Shown here: positions 1 through 10,879 of the stretch, piece after piece
Position numbering within the stretch: position 1 is the first letter of the stretch
Layout of the letters: the number at the start of each line of letters is the position of its first letter
NCBI GenBank assembly: GCA_029948255.1
Contig: JALIZF010001884.1
Span: 1,106,068 to 1,170,067, forward strand
Source: Telmatactis stephensoni
Taxonomy: Eukaryota > Cnidaria > Anthozoa > Actiniaria > Isophelliidae
Length of the DNA stretch: 64,000 bases
Reading direction: 5' to 3'
Program-made: the position numbers and the translations under genes
Notes under the pieces: model-generated
The model's database searches: none
What the model saw: the letters and a program-made list of their open reading frames with translations, nothing else
What the model was told of the DNA's origin: nothing

Positions 1-829
1 AAGTCCAGCCGATAACTCCACCGGTCCTTTCCAATTGTACTTACTTTAAGCAATACAAGCACATATTCACTACACACAAGAGACCTGATTGCTTAATGGC
101 AAAAGGTCAAGTCCAGCCGATAACTCCACCGGTCCTTTCCAATTGTACTTACTTTAAGCAATACAAGCACATTCACTACACTCAAGAGACCCGATTGCTT
201 AATGGCAAAAGGTCAAGTCCAGCCGATAACTCCACCGGTCCTTTCCAATTGTACTTACTTTAAGCAATACAAGCACATATTCACTACACACAAGAGACCT
301 GATTGCTTAATGGCAAAAGGTCAAGTCCAGCCGATAACTCCACCGGTCCTTTCCAATTGTACTTACTTTAAGCAATACAAGCACATTCACTACACTCAAG
401 AGACCCGATTGCTTAATGGCAAAAGGTCAAGTCCAGCCGATAACTCCACCGGTCCTTTCCAATTGTACTTACTTTAAGCAATACAAGCACATATTCACTA
501 CACTCAAGAGACCCGATTGCTTAATGGCAAAAGGTCAAGTCCAGCCGATAACTCCACCGGTCCTTTCCAATTGTACTTACTTTAAGCAATACAAGCACAT
601 TCACTACACTCAAGAGACCCGATTGCTTAATGGCAAAAGGTCAAGTCCAGCCGATAACTCCACCGGTCCTTTCCAATTGTACTTACTTTAAGCAATACAA
701 GCACATTCACTACACACAAGAGACCCGATTGCTTAATGGCAAAAGGTCAAGTCCAGCCGATAACTCCACTGGTCCTTTCCAATTGTACTTACTTTAAGCA
801 ATACAAGCACATATTCACTACACTCAACT
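1..829. repeat. Satellite-like tandem array, 106/108-bp units
   Basis: Seven full copies and a partial eighth of one unit begin at 1, 109, 215, 323, 429, 537, 643 and 749, each opening with AAGTCCAGCCGATAAC. Lengths run 108, 106, 108, 106, 108, 106, 106. The 2-bp difference is ACATATTCAC versus ACATTCAC, and CACACAAG/CTCAAG and AGACCTG/AGACCCG variants partly co-vary with it, so a 214-bp dimer is the higher-order unit at the left. The array continues past the left edge. Short open frames inside are periodic artefacts. Confidence 0.97.
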
Positions 830-1251
830 TCATTTAATAAGCAATATAGGAATGACTTATCACAACAAAACACCCAATCCCTATATAATATCTACAGTAT
901 TACGTTACTACAATATTTCTAATATTAGGAAACAAGAAAACAAATTAGCATTATTCATGCCTTTGCCCAGTAAGTACAACTAGAATTGTGTACTTACATT
1001 GATCATGGATAAAATCCTGGTCTTTACTCTAGAGCCTGAAAGGGAATTTAAAAATTACTGCAAGGAAAAAATGCTATCTGCCACAATCATAGCAGAGCTC
1101 CCATACCTAAGAAAAAATGGTAACCCATAGAGTTGATTTTTCATGGACACACAGGAAGCTCAATGGCTGTACGTCCGTCCATCTGCCCGTGTACATCTCG
1201 ATGCTGATTGGTTGATTGATTTTTGGCGCAAACTTGCCACATGCTGACACT
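830..1251. other. No recognisable gene
   Basis: AT-rich sequence between the tandem array and a LINE tail. No coding pattern, repeat structure or RNA gene was seen. Confidence 0.5.
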
Positions 1252-1725
1252 TCTCTAGACTTGAATTGCAAAAACGTTCTTTCGCTCGTGCTAATCTGTG
1301 GAATAAAATACCTCATCGATTAAAAAACCTTTCTAGAAACAACTTTAAAAAGAATTTAAACAGCTTCTCCTTTATAATTTAACAACGAATGGGTATCATG
1401 TTGAAATCTCCAGGCTCTCATTAAAATAATTACAATACAAAATACCATAACAATACTACAAAAGTTCCTTGAAACTTACCTATTTGATAAGTTTTGTTTC
1501 TATATATATATTTTTTTTCTTCTTCTATATTTTCCAATCTGTAGTGTAATTTAATTTTATATATAGTCAGTATATATATTTTTCATCCTTTCCTGTATAA
1601 TCTATTTGTAACCTAATTATGACATCTGTATAGTTACCATCTAATTACCTGCCTCGACTAGCCTTTGCTATTTGCAGGTTAAATTGTAAATAATTGTATA
1701 TTGTGTGAATAAACTATTGTTTTTG
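1252..1725 (+). mobile_element. 3' end of a non-LTR retrotransposon (LINE)
   Basis: From about 1255 the plus strand reads through a frame of the type found at the C-terminus of CR1/L2-like reverse transcriptase proteins (residues ...FARANLWNKIPHRLKNL...), ending at a TAA near 1382. About 340 bases of AT-rich 3' UTR follow, closing with GTGAATAAACTATTG and a T/G-rich tail. Everything 5' of the last ~40 codons is missing, which is normal for 5'-truncated LINE insertions. No target duplication was identified. The family call is by pattern only. Confidence 0.55.
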
Positions 1726-2873
1726 TTTTTTTCGGACCCAGTGTCGTTTCAAAAACTGCTCGAAAGACCGAAGGACACAGACAGTCTTACATGTAAGCTT
1801 AAATATGATTTTCTGTTTAACTTCCATTCAAAGCTTAGAAATTCAAAGGTCTTGAGTTCAGGAATACTTTGGTTAGAATTGTGTACATCAAAATAATAAA
1901 CTTGAGGTACCTCGACTTTAGTTGACAAATTCGAACGTAATTTGAGATTATTCGCGCTAAATGAAAAGTCCTTGTAGGCGATACTGAATCAAGATTTTCG
2001 AGTAAAAGTTTCATTTATTTTGATATATGAAATTTATCAACAGTCAGAGTTTCTTAAGTTACACTACGAATCACATAGATACTTTGACTTTGTCACATTG
2101 GTATCGTAAACAAAACTTTGGCGTCTTTCTTGTCGGCTTTGAGTTTTACTGGTTTTGGTGGTTTTGCTTTGATTAATTACTTGATTTGACAACAACAGAC
2201 TTTCAGATTTTGTCTTAATTCTTTCAAGTTTTAGATCATTGTAAAGGACAGTTTAAAAAGCGAACTTTAGTAACATGAAGTTTCAAATCATCTAAAAGGT
2301 GTCCGCTTCTATCCCGATAGGAGTAAACAAGGCATGAAATCGTTTCGTGAAATCTACATTGTTAGCGAAAACCTCTCGTCCACGATCGTGTCTAAAAACT
2401 TGATTGAGTTTTGTTACTTTTAAAGTTAACTAAGCTGTTGATTGTAGAAAGATGGAATGTTTTAAAAATGGCAATGTTTAGCAGTAACAAGTGTGTTTGA
2501 AGTTACTACATCCATCAGTGATTGTTTTGCCTTGAAGTTCGTGTTACTCAACTCATGTCAACTCGTCGAGTTGGTTTGTGTGGATTGACTTCGAAAAACG
2601 ATTTCTGTAATAGTGTTGGTCCATTCCTCAGTAATAAAAAATTCAACAGTAGAAAAAAAAATCAAGTATGTAAAGTATTTTATGAGAAAAAAGAACTGAA
2701 TTTGGCTTATACTGTAGTGTACATTCGTAATGTCTGTAATGACAACAATTGTAACTGCTTTGTCAAAAGTAAAATTCACTCCTATAAACTCTTAGAAACT
2801 TCTTAAGTGGTTATCTAAACTAAAACACTTACACTTACTTACAGATACTTGATTACTATGTTCAATATACATG
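1726..2873. other. Unassigned AT-rich region
   Basis: Short open frames occur on both strands (for example about 2520-2806 plus), but none has recognisable motifs, splice sites or codon structure. Nothing supportable was seen. Confidence 0.4.
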
Positions 2874-2965
2874 TGGATCGAATTGACCTGCCATATGGAT
2901 CGAATTGACCGATGTGGATTGAATTGACCTGGATCGAGATGACTTTGGATCGAAATGACCGGCAT
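2874..2965. repeat. Degenerate short tandem repeat (GTGGATCGAATTGACC)
   Basis: Five imperfect copies of a 16-24 bp motif around TGGATCGAATTGACC lie between 2874 and 2965, with GAATTGACC, GAGATGACT and GAAATGACC variants. The array runs directly into the transposase-like fragment that follows. Confidence 0.7.
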
Positions 2966-2974
2966 TCGATTGCA

Positions 2975-3170
2975 AAGACCAGCGACCGGTGATTACCTTT
3001 GCAATCTAATGGAATGTATTGATGTTGATCTAGGAGAAACTTATAGAAATGATAAGCAAGCTGCAGTTTTCATTCAGTTCATTGCTGAAATATATAAAGT
3101 AAACCTGGCTGATCAAGTTCAATCTTCTAAAATGTTTTCATTGCTGATAGACTCTTCATTTTCTCCTTGA
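2975..3170 (+). pseudogene. hAT-transposase-like fragment (ZNF862-type)
   Basis: The plus frame carries a stretch reading ...NDKQAAVFIQFIAEIY... followed by QSSKMFSLLIDSS. It resembles the start of the catalytic part of hAT-derived proteins such as ZNF862-like genes, where a conserved Asp sits in 'FSLLxDxSTD'. Here the Asp is present but the following residues diverge and the frame stops at 3170. No second or third catalytic block was found downstream. A decayed fragment is the simplest reading, and the family assignment is tentative. Confidence 0.35.
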
Positions 3171-3951
3171 GGTGTTTGTGTTTTTTTAATGCTGTTTATA
3201 CAATGTATTGTTCAATTTTGTGACATAATAAATGGGACTCCTAAGTTTTGCTCTAGACACCTAAGAACTAGAACATGGTTGTCCCAAGGACAACCTATTT
3301 CAAAAGTTAATTTCAGACCCTGATATGTGTCATTCTATTCTACATAGTACAAAAAGACAAGATGCCACAATACTGTAAAGACAAAATCTAAATATAATGT
3401 TCTGCAATGTCCACTTTAATTGCAGGATGTTGAAATGGTTCAGTATTTATGTAAATCAAATGAGTTTGAGGGATTTTTGCATTCTATTTCTGAGAATTAT
3501 GAACCACTACTACAAAGTCAATTATAAAACCTGACTGAATCTGAATAAATATCACTGTGGCGACTGAGCTTGAAAGCTTATAATTCACAGGAGACTGAAG
3601 GGCAAGAGTTTTTTCAAACCCTAAAGCAAATGCTATAAAGCTTGATCTATGTTTGTTTCAACTTTTACAACAAAATGCAATCTTTGTTTGCCTAATACCA
3701 CAGGAAGCCCACTTCATTTGAATCACAGACGTCAAAAATAAAGTATTTAGAATTATTATTATTTATTTAAATGGGAGCTCCACTATTAGGTAGTACCTAA
3801 TTTTTATATTAACAGATGAATTTAAAAACCAATGCAGATCTACATCCCAACTCTGTCACCTTTGTATTTTAATTTAGTGTTTATAAATACATTTAGCGTT
3901 CCAGGGCACTGGAGGTACGAAGACAATAAAACAGTACATGACCAATTCCAC
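3171..3951. other. Unassigned, probable decayed transposon sequence
   Basis: No open frame of note. It may contain further decayed hAT-like sequence, but no motif supports that. Confidence 0.3.
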
Positions 3952-4357
3952 GTTGCGGACATTACCTTCAGAGGGAAAAAATTGCAACAAAAGTTGTCAC
4001 AGCTTCTAAGTTAAAAAAGCTTAGCTGATAAAACCTATTTGTAATGAAACACAAAGGGGTCTCTTCTACTTTGCCAGCAAAAAATTTTAGGTTCTACCTA
4101 TATTTAATTAATTATCAAATTAAAAGTAACTGTTGCGGACATTACCTCAAAATCAACCACACTTTTGAGTGGTACTTTTTAAACTCAAATTGCTATGAAC
4201 TGCTCAATGGTAGAAGAACACAAAAGTTATCTATAGTTTCTATAATAACTAAGGTTTATTATCATGTCAATAAATTTCAAAAATTTACATTCATGTTGAT
4301 TCTATAATTTATTTTGCATGTTGCGGACATTACCCAAAAATGTTGCGGACATTACCT
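3952..4357 (+). repeat. Four dispersed copies of GTTGCGGACATTACC
   Basis: An identical 15-16 base motif TGTTGCGGACATTACC (first copy has C in place of the leading T) occurs at about 3952, 4131, 4319 and 4341, all on the plus strand. The last two are only 22 bases apart. The intervening sequence is unrelated AT-rich DNA. The spacing is irregular, so this is not a simple tandem array. Confidence 0.85.
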
Positions 4358-4978
4358 CTCTGGATAAATGCATAATTTTAGCATAAAAACCATCAGGAAA
4401 AATTTGAATTGTGTTTGACATTGTAGCTATTAGTATGTTTATGCCATTTTCAAGCAATTTAGGCCACAATCATAAACAAATAAACAAAAATAAAAATAAA
4501 TAAGTCCCATACATGTTTTGTCTGTCCGTCCACTTTTTGTGTTTTAGACCTGCGAGGGAGTGGAAAAGTTCACAAAACACTTCTATTCACTTTTTATAAA
4601 CATTTCAGAGAGTTCATTGCTCATCATTACTTAAATTACTCAGGAAATATAGTTTTTTCTAAATTCAACTGTTCATGTCTCATGTGGAATTGCCCACATA
4701 CATTCTGTCAACTTCATAATAAATTATTTTATCAAGTTGGGTTAATTACCGAGGAATGATTCAGATATCAAAGGATATCCACATAATTTTCTAAACATGA
4801 GCTTTCGATGATCGTTTCAAGGTGATACGGCGGAAAGTTAATGTAATTCTGCAACAAGTTTATTACTCGTAGAATGTTAACTGCAAAAGTGGTTATTTAT
4901 GTATATTACAACTATCAGGCTAGGAATATTCAAGCAAAAACTGCAGCTATAACACAAACAAGAACTTGAAACTTACCT
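4358..4978. other. Unassigned AT-rich region
   Basis: No gene, RNA or repeat structure was recognised. Confidence 0.4.
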
Positions 4979-5242
4979 TTAATCATCGGCGGCATCAAAC
5001 AGCGTCCAACAGCAACCATGTGCTCTCGAATGAAGCTCCAACTATTTTCGGCTTCAAGCGACGTAAACCGTCATAAAAACAAACGATGATCATAAAATAA
5101 CATACTTCAAAATCTGTAAGCTAGCCAAAAACGGAGCTTGTTTGATTATTTTACAGTAAAAAGCCATTTCAAAGGCTTGACAAAGACACACACAACCCAA
5201 CACCCAAGGAACGCGTAACCTAATACCATTTTCGTCCGCCAT
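4979..5242 (-). other. Possible minus-strand 5' exon(s), unknown gene
   Basis: On the minus strand an ATG in the context AAAATGGCGGACG lies at 5242-5240, and a consensus donor (AAAG|GTAAGTT) lies near 4978. Just 5' of that donor one frame reads SFIREHMVAVGRCLMPPMIK without stops. The frame from the ATG reaches a stop at about 5090, so an internal intron would be needed to connect the two; a candidate acceptor lies near 5045. No family was recognised, and no downstream exons were found to the left. It may be a gene start orphaned by transposon insertions, or chance. Confidence 0.25.
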
Positions 5243-5257
5243 TTTGTTTTGGCTCTT

Positions 5258-5272
5258 ACTGCGCATGCGCAA
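5258..5272 (-). promoter_or_regulatory. NRF1-type palindrome upstream of minus-strand ATG
   Basis: TGCGCATGCGCA at about 5260-5271 is a perfect match to the palindromic NRF1 consensus, a common element of animal housekeeping promoters. It lies about 18 bases 5' of the minus-strand ATGGCGGACG. The motif is seen directly; its use as a promoter element is inferred. Confidence 0.4.
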
Positions 5273-5479
5273 TGTTTTTTTGAGCCATGATCACCGGGCC
5301 GATTCTCTTCCGAAATAGTTCCGAGTTAAGTCCAGAGCAGTTGTCCAGAGCTAATACTTCGTAGAAAAAACATAAAGAACAATCTCCAATAATGATTTTA
5401 CAGTCGTGAAAAGCGTACATATGCTTATAGTTGGGATTAACAATTTACAAAGCTGAAAATCTATGTATTTGAAGTTTAC

Positions 5480-6045
5480 CGAATTACTTCCGAGAGGAAG
5501 CGAAGTTGTTCCGACAATATTCCGAGCCCATGGTGCTTTGCGGCTCCTTTTCGAAATGGTTTTGGTTCGAAATGGTTCCGATTCGAAATGGTTTTGGTTC
5601 GAAATGGTTCCGAGTCGGAATGATTCCGAGTTCAAAATGGTTCCGAATCGGAATGGTTCCGATTTCGAAATGGTTCCGAGTCGGAATGATTCTGAGCTCG
5701 AAAGGGGTTTCGAAAGGTTTCTCGGAACCATTTCGAACTCGGAATTTTTTTACGGATGGCGCCCCATAAGGAATCGAAGTTGTTCCGACAATAATCCGAG
5801 CCCATGGTGCTTTGCGGCTCCTTTTCGGAATGGTTCCGACTCAGAATGGTTCCGATTCGAAATGGTTTTGGTTCGAAATGGTTCCGATTCGAAATGGTTT
5901 TGGTTCGAAATGGTTCCGAGTCGGAATGGTTCCGATTTCGAAATGGTTCCGAGTCGGAATGATTCTGAGCTCAAAATGGTTTCGAAAGGCTTCTCGGAAC
6001 CATTTCGAACTCTGAATTTTTTTACGGATGGCGCCCCATACTACA
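5480..6045. repeat. Duplicated 274-bp block with 16-bp minisatellite
   Basis: Two copies of a block (from about 5501 and about 5775, offset 274 bp) each begin CGAAGTTGTTCCGAC and end TTTACGGATGGCGCCCCATA. Inside each, imperfect 16-bp units of the type GAAATGGTTCCGATTC are strung together with TTCGAA palindromes. Because 16 is not a multiple of 3, all three frames cycle through, which keeps long frames open on both strands. The apparent proteins from this block (for example minus strand 5351-5731) are artefacts. Confidence 0.85.
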
Positions 6046-7096
6046 CAAATGGCTTGGAATTGAAACACAAACTCCAAAAAAAGCATTTACGAGAATCAGA
6101 CATTCCCAAAGAAGTATGTGCAGTAACAACAGAGTTTGAAAAGTGGTCCCAAGAATTCTTCATTGAGGAAATGAGAGCCCTCCGTGGTTTGGGCAAGTAT
6201 CGACTTGCCACTGGCTATGACCACTTTGAAGTTGACCCAGTAAGGTGGAATCGCTGGGGCCACGAACGTCAGATGCAACATGCCAAGGCCTTTCGAGAGT
6301 TTGTTCCCAAATCATATGATGTGTACAAAAAAACAAGTGCAGCAGGCCATAAAGCATCTCCACAAACCAAAAAAAGAAGAGCCCAGCTGCCAGAGCCACA
6401 ACTCTTTGTGGACCGTGTTGATGCATGCAATGTCACACCAGAAGCCAAGAAAACTTGTGTTTCCCCTCTGCGCTTAACCAAAGCAAGTAGCTCCAGCTGG
6501 AAGGTAAGATTTATAAATGTAGTTTAAATGCATGTACTAAATCTTCACAACACTTTGATGGAAACTGAAACTGTTTTAACAGATACCTGTGAATTGCTTC
6601 TGCAGGAGAGGTTGACATTAAATTATGATTACCTGTTCCAAAAACCCACAACAATAAACTGAGCTACTACTTAATCATTGTCTTGTATCTCCAGGTGCAG
6701 TCAAAAGCTGCTGGCAATACTACTTCTGCTCCAAATCTACACATGTTAGATCCAGACAGAATAACTGGCAAACAATATGATTTGGTTCATCGTCAAGATA
6801 CCAAACAATGCCCAAAGTCAGTCACGAGGTGTGAGCAGTGCCGTGTTGCCTTCCACCAGGCTGATGTTGTTGTGGTAAAATCAGTGGGGGTCAGAGAAAG
6901 AACAGACAAGTCTGGGAAAATTGTGAAGTACACGGGTAACGTCTACCTGCACTTCCTCACTAAGTGCCTAACAGAGTACGACCAAAATTTCTCTTTTTCA
7001 TCAGTCACAGTTCCCTTAAGAACCCTAGGTTTATTGCCTAAGGGTAGCAAGGAAAAATTGGTTGAGAAAGGTCTGGAAGTTGAAAAGGACACATGA
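6046..7096 (+). CDS. Two-exon coding region of unknown family, 5'-truncated
   Basis: Exon 1 runs from about 6046 to 6503 and ends at a consensus donor (TGGAAG|GTAAG). Exon 2 starts after TATCTCCAG at 6695 and stops at 7096. Together they give about 285 residues. The N-terminal part is charged and helical (ELKHKLQKKHLRES...), followed by a Trp/Arg-rich block (PVRWNRWGHERQ) and a basic stretch (KKRRAQLPEPQ). Exon 2 has a possible zinc-binding pair CEQC with downstream His and Cys. The open frame continues upstream into the 16-bp minisatellite, so the true 5' end is lost or was replaced by the repeat. I do not recognise a named family. The style resembles C-terminal parts of transposon-encoded proteins, which is inference only. 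Confidence 0.5.
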
Positions 7097-8579
7097 GCTC
7101 CTGACATGATTATTAAGCCTAGTATTCATACACCAATGTGTTCAAAACCTACGTTAAGCCCAATTATAATATATTGGTTTTTGTTGAATCGGGTTAATTG
7201 TTGAATTGAGGGAAACTCATTCATTTATACATGTAACTGTGCATGACTGCAAGTGTCAGCATGTTGGACTAAAGATTGTTATGACATTATTTCATTATTA
7301 ATATATCTCATTGATCACTGTCATTATTGGTTTTAGCTTAATCTATGATATACATTTTAAACACAATATTTTTGCAGAATTTGGTGTATCAATTACTGTT
7401 GACATTTTGACATTTAAGTTTATTGCAATTCTTAGGTTGATTTAGCTTACTGATCAGCATTAACCCTTTCGCTCCTACAGCGCCCGAAACCGGCCGTAAA
7501 AATTCTACTCGTCTAAAAAATTACTTCTTCCTAAAAAAGGACAACTCAAACTCAACTTTGGTACGAAAGTAAACTCTAGTAAATGAGTCAAGTTTTGAAA
7601 ATCAAACATTGTGAAACAACTGGCGATTTCTGCAGAAATTCGTCATTTCAAGGCAAGGAAAGGAAAAAATCACCATTTTGGGCTCAATTTTCATCCTTGA
7701 AAATCACACATTTTGGACCTCAATTTTTCTTAACAAATTATCCTTTCCTGCACACGAAACAGCATTAACAACCAAATTCAGTCCTAGTCTTGTGTTCTCA
7801 TGGACTTTTTGGCCTTCTTTTTCTTTCACGGACACAGCTGCGGCTGATTCATTGTGGCCATTTTGCAAGCACGTGTTTTTGGACTTTTACGACCTAAATG
7901 CATTCTGGGTAATTCAGCTCCTACGCGACAGCCACAGCCCTTCCCTCCATCTTTTAGAGTTTTTAGTCAAGTCTCGAGCCCCCTCGGAATTCTGCCCAAA
8001 TTTCGCGCTTGCTGTGTTCCTTAATCGTCACAACTCCCAAAAAATGCCATGGCAGGTCCGAGAAATTGCCCTTGGACGAGCTTCAAAGCACACTTCGTCT
8101 TGGCGCCACAAAATTCACCCAGTCAAAGCTACGAGCCAAAATGCCTACGAAGTGTTACACCTTGACGAATTCTTACGGCAAGTAAGCTCTCTGCTACTTC
8201 CAGGCGTTTATTGATTGAAAAATAGTTCCGATCAGACCGACAATTGTGACCAAGGTTTTCTTTATTTCATTCACAGTAGATCTCCAGCCAGGTGTGCTTG
8301 AGACAGCGCCGACATTACATTGTGCAACGAGCAAAATATACTGAACTTTCGCCAATTAGGAGGTACGTAAAATTAAGCGCGCCTACACTACATTCTCACA
8401 TAAGACCAGTCCAGAAAAACGTTTTTTAGCAGCCCTCTTGGCCACTGAGCGCAAGCTTTAGTCTTTGGACATGACGACGTGAGCACAAAAGGAGGCTTAT
8501 CAAAGCTCGTTACTAAGCAGATTTTCCAAAACGCTGACCATCAAAAGGCTCTTAACAAGCAAGACTCCTTTTAAAATAA
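7097..8579. other. 3' flank and unassigned sequence
   Basis: The first ~350 bases are probably 3' UTR of the two-exon gene. From 7465 (CCTTTCGCTCCTACAG) the sequence looks like dispersed repeat. A 178-codon frame at 7678-8214 shows no motif or splice signals and biased, low-conservation-type composition; I do not call it a gene. Confidence 0.35.
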
Positions 8580-8745
8580 CAGACCTCATATATATATATC
8601 CAATATGTATATATGTCTATATATATCCTGTCTAGATTGCTAGAAGTTGCTTGGTTCACCTTCACCCTCTATTCAATGTATATATATATATTGTATATTA
8701 TATAAACAGTGTGGTACAAATAAAGAATCTTGATTTTTCTTGATT
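8580..8745 (+). repeat. AT microsatellite and retroelement-like 3' tail
   Basis: TATATA-rich tracts at 8588-8630 and 8682-8703 are followed by ACAAATAAAGAATCTTG and a partial repeat of CTTGATTTTT. The AATAAA near the end of a repetitive tail suggests the 3' end of a LINE or SINE copy on the plus strand. Confidence 0.35.
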
Positions 8746-8747
8746 TT

Positions 8748-9092
8748 TCAATTCTTTCCATTTGTTCCACATTTGTTCGATATTGTTCTCTCAAAATACA
8801 TTGTCCCATGGGGCACTAGATAGATCAGTGCGAAAGCCTTTCCAATTAGCAATTTTGTAATCATAAGATCATAAACGATCTTTGGTGCTTGAAGTGGACG
8901 GGAAACAAAAACATTAAAGTCGAAATAAACAGTGTTATGATCCGAATTTCCAAGGCCACAATCTATGTCAACATTAGTTAAATGATCTGGAGTGTTTGTT
9001 AATATCAAATCCGATAAAGCTTCTCCTCTGGTAAGCTTGTGGACAAGTTGCGAGAGGCCAAAACAGTTTATAATACAGTGTGACAGAGCCAA
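8748..9092 (-). pseudogene. LINE endonuclease domain, C-terminal fragment
   Basis: The minus frame contains TRGEALSDLILTN and then GLGNSDHNTVYFDF. This matches the end of the apurinic-type endonuclease domain of CR1/L2/Jockey LINEs, where 'LDLILTN' and the catalytic 'SDH' are hallmarks. The Ser-Asp-His block is intact. The N-terminal half of the domain lies further right (9443-9925), separated by other insertions. The reverse transcriptase part is absent, so this is a dead fragment. Confidence 0.65.
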
Positions 9093-9442
9093 AAGACACT
9101 ATTTTAGAGAAAGTAGTTATCTAGTTTTATAAATTTATATTTTTCATTAATCCAGTAATATTCGTACACAAAGGAATGTTTTTCCTTAGTTTGTGGGTTT
9201 GTCGGAATACGTGCAAACGCCCTAGGAAATCTAGATGTGTAATGTTTATGGAATGTAGTACTAGCGGTATTCGAGTTTGGGACGTCCTGTTAGGCGTTGA
9301 ATACGTGGGACTCGTAAGGACCCAGGAATGCAGGATTTCTCATAAATGGAGGCCGTAAGTAAGCGTTTGTCAGTGTAGTTAAGAGATCTTCAGGACAGCG
9401 TTTATGGAATTATTGTAGAAGTCAAAAGAACTTTCTTCAAAG
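9093..9442. other. Sequence separating the two LINE endonuclease pieces
   Basis: About 350 bases interrupt the minus-strand endonuclease reading. A 61-codon plus frame (9176-9358) has no recognisable motif. Probably another inserted repeat, but its ends were not defined. Confidence 0.3.
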
Positions 9443-9925
9443 TAAGAGATACCGCCGGTTACAACAGTCACAAAAGAAATCACTGATAGTGTCCGGCTGA
9501 CAAGGAGTTACAAGGGCGGATCCAGGGGGAGGGTCGCGGGGGTCAGGACCCCCCCTGTGTTTATCAATGAATATGTCATGAATTTGCGACAGCAGTAATT
9601 TTTTCTGTGAAAAGACTCACTTTTAACATTCATTGAAATATCACTAAGCAATGCCAACCCTCTACCCATTCAGTTGTAAATATAATATTTTTGTTTCTAA
9701 TAAAAAGTGTTAAAAAATCACTAGTCTAAGCAATTAATGCCATATTTTCAGCGAGTTTCAATGGCTTAAGACTTTTTCGTTTGGGTTTCCTGTTTGTAAA
9801 CGTCACGTGACCCTCACCTTTGAAAAATCCTGGATCCGCCCTTGAGTTACGAGGTTCCAGTCAACATTCGGTAGATTAAAATCACCAAGCAGAAGGATAT
9901 TACACTGTGATAACCTGGAAACTAG
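9443..9925 (-). pseudogene. LINE endonuclease domain, N-terminal fragment, split by a MITE
   Basis: Reading the minus strand from 9925, the frame gives CNILLLGDFNLPNVDWNLVT, the 'GDFN' block typical of LINE endonucleases. It is interrupted at 9844-9511 by a MITE and resumes as PCQPDTISDFFCD to about 9443. Removing the MITE and one copy of AGTTA restores a continuous frame across the join. Same strand and domain as 8748-9092, so both are taken as one decayed element. Confidence 0.6.
9511..9844. mobile_element. 334-bp MITE with CAAGGGCGGATCCAGG termini
   Basis: Perfect 16-bp terminal inverted repeats CAAGGGCGGATCCAGG / CCTGGATCCGCCCTTG bound a 334-bp element with no coding capacity. AGTTA flanks both ends (9506-9510 and 9845-9849), a 5-bp target duplication that is confirmed by the restored LINE endonuclease frame. 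The GGGCGGATCC-type terminus resembles nonautonomous hAT elements, although those normally make 8-bp duplications. Confidence 0.85.
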
Positions 9926-10113
9926 TTGTAATCACGTGACTGACCTCATGGCCCGCTCTACGTCTTGTTTTCTTGTAGTATGTAGTGCACGAAATAAAGT
10001 GTGTTTGAAAGCGTCTTTATAGACCATATATTGTACTGGAGACGAGGAAAAAGCGAAGATCATCTACCAAACATCAAGAGAAGTCATTTCATGAGCCTAT
10101 AAGTGCAAGAGCC

Positions 10114-10500
10114 ATGGCAACGCTTGGTAAAATTGACGAGTATTAGGAAACCGAAGATTGGAGTAATTATGTCGAAAGACTAAACCACTATTTTGAAGCC
10201 AACGACATCTCGGATGCAGACAAGCAGAAAGCAGTTTTCCTAGCTACCGTTGGAGCACAAAGACGTATAGATCTATGGAGCAAAGACGTATAAACTCATC
10301 CGTAATTTAGTTGCTCCGAATCAACCGAAAGACAAGAGTTTCGACGACCTGACGAAATTAGTACAGGAATACTACATCGATACTACAAACCAAAACCTTC
10401 TGTTATTGTCCAGCGTTTCAAGTTCAATGTTTCATGTTATTCTTGTGGGAAGAGTGGTCATGTTGCCCGTGCTTGCCGAAGTAAGAGAAACCCAGCAATG
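10114..10500 (+). pseudogene. Ty3/gypsy gag remnant with CCHC zinc knuckle
   Basis: After ATGGCAACGCTTGG at about 10114 the frame reads a gag-like segment but meets a TAG almost at once (GAGTATTAG). A repeated AGACGTATA stretch near 10262-10290 marks a small duplication and frame change. A clean zinc knuckle CYSCGKSGHVARAC (C-X2-C-X4-H-X4-C) lies at 10435-10476. This motif binds the element's RNA during packaging in retroelements. The protein cannot be made intact. Confidence 0.65.
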
Positions 10501-10879
10501 CACAAAGACCACAGGGAACCCACCACATGCTGGATGACATTCGTTCTCCACCTTATAAAGTAAATGTTGCATTAAATAGGAAATCCTTGGAAAGTTAAGT
10601 TAAAAAGACGAATTATAAAACTAGGAGAGCACAGCTACTTAAAATAGCTAGAGAAGCTAATCTAGTTAAGCAGCTAAAGGTCGAGCCTCATTATCCACAT
10701 TACACTGGGGGATAAGGTGCAACCCAAGGGAATGGTAGAAGTTATGGGTCGCCCATGGAAAGCAAAGTATCAAAATATCCTTGCATGTTGTTGAAGGAAA
10801 AGGCCCAGCTCCCCTAGGCCGAAACTGTTTACAAAAATACAGATCGACTGGCCAAAAGTCAAAGAGTTGTCGCAAGACA

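Noticed and set aside
202..691. Two identical 91-codon frames
   Set aside because: They lie wholly within the 106/108-bp tandem array and repeat with it.
5351..5974. Minus-strand frames of 126 and 74 codons
   Set aside because: Translations of the 16-bp minisatellite; open in every frame because of repeat periodicity.
7678..8214. 178-codon plus-strand frame
   Set aside because: No motif, no splice signals and it overlaps repeat-like sequence; composition looks like chance.
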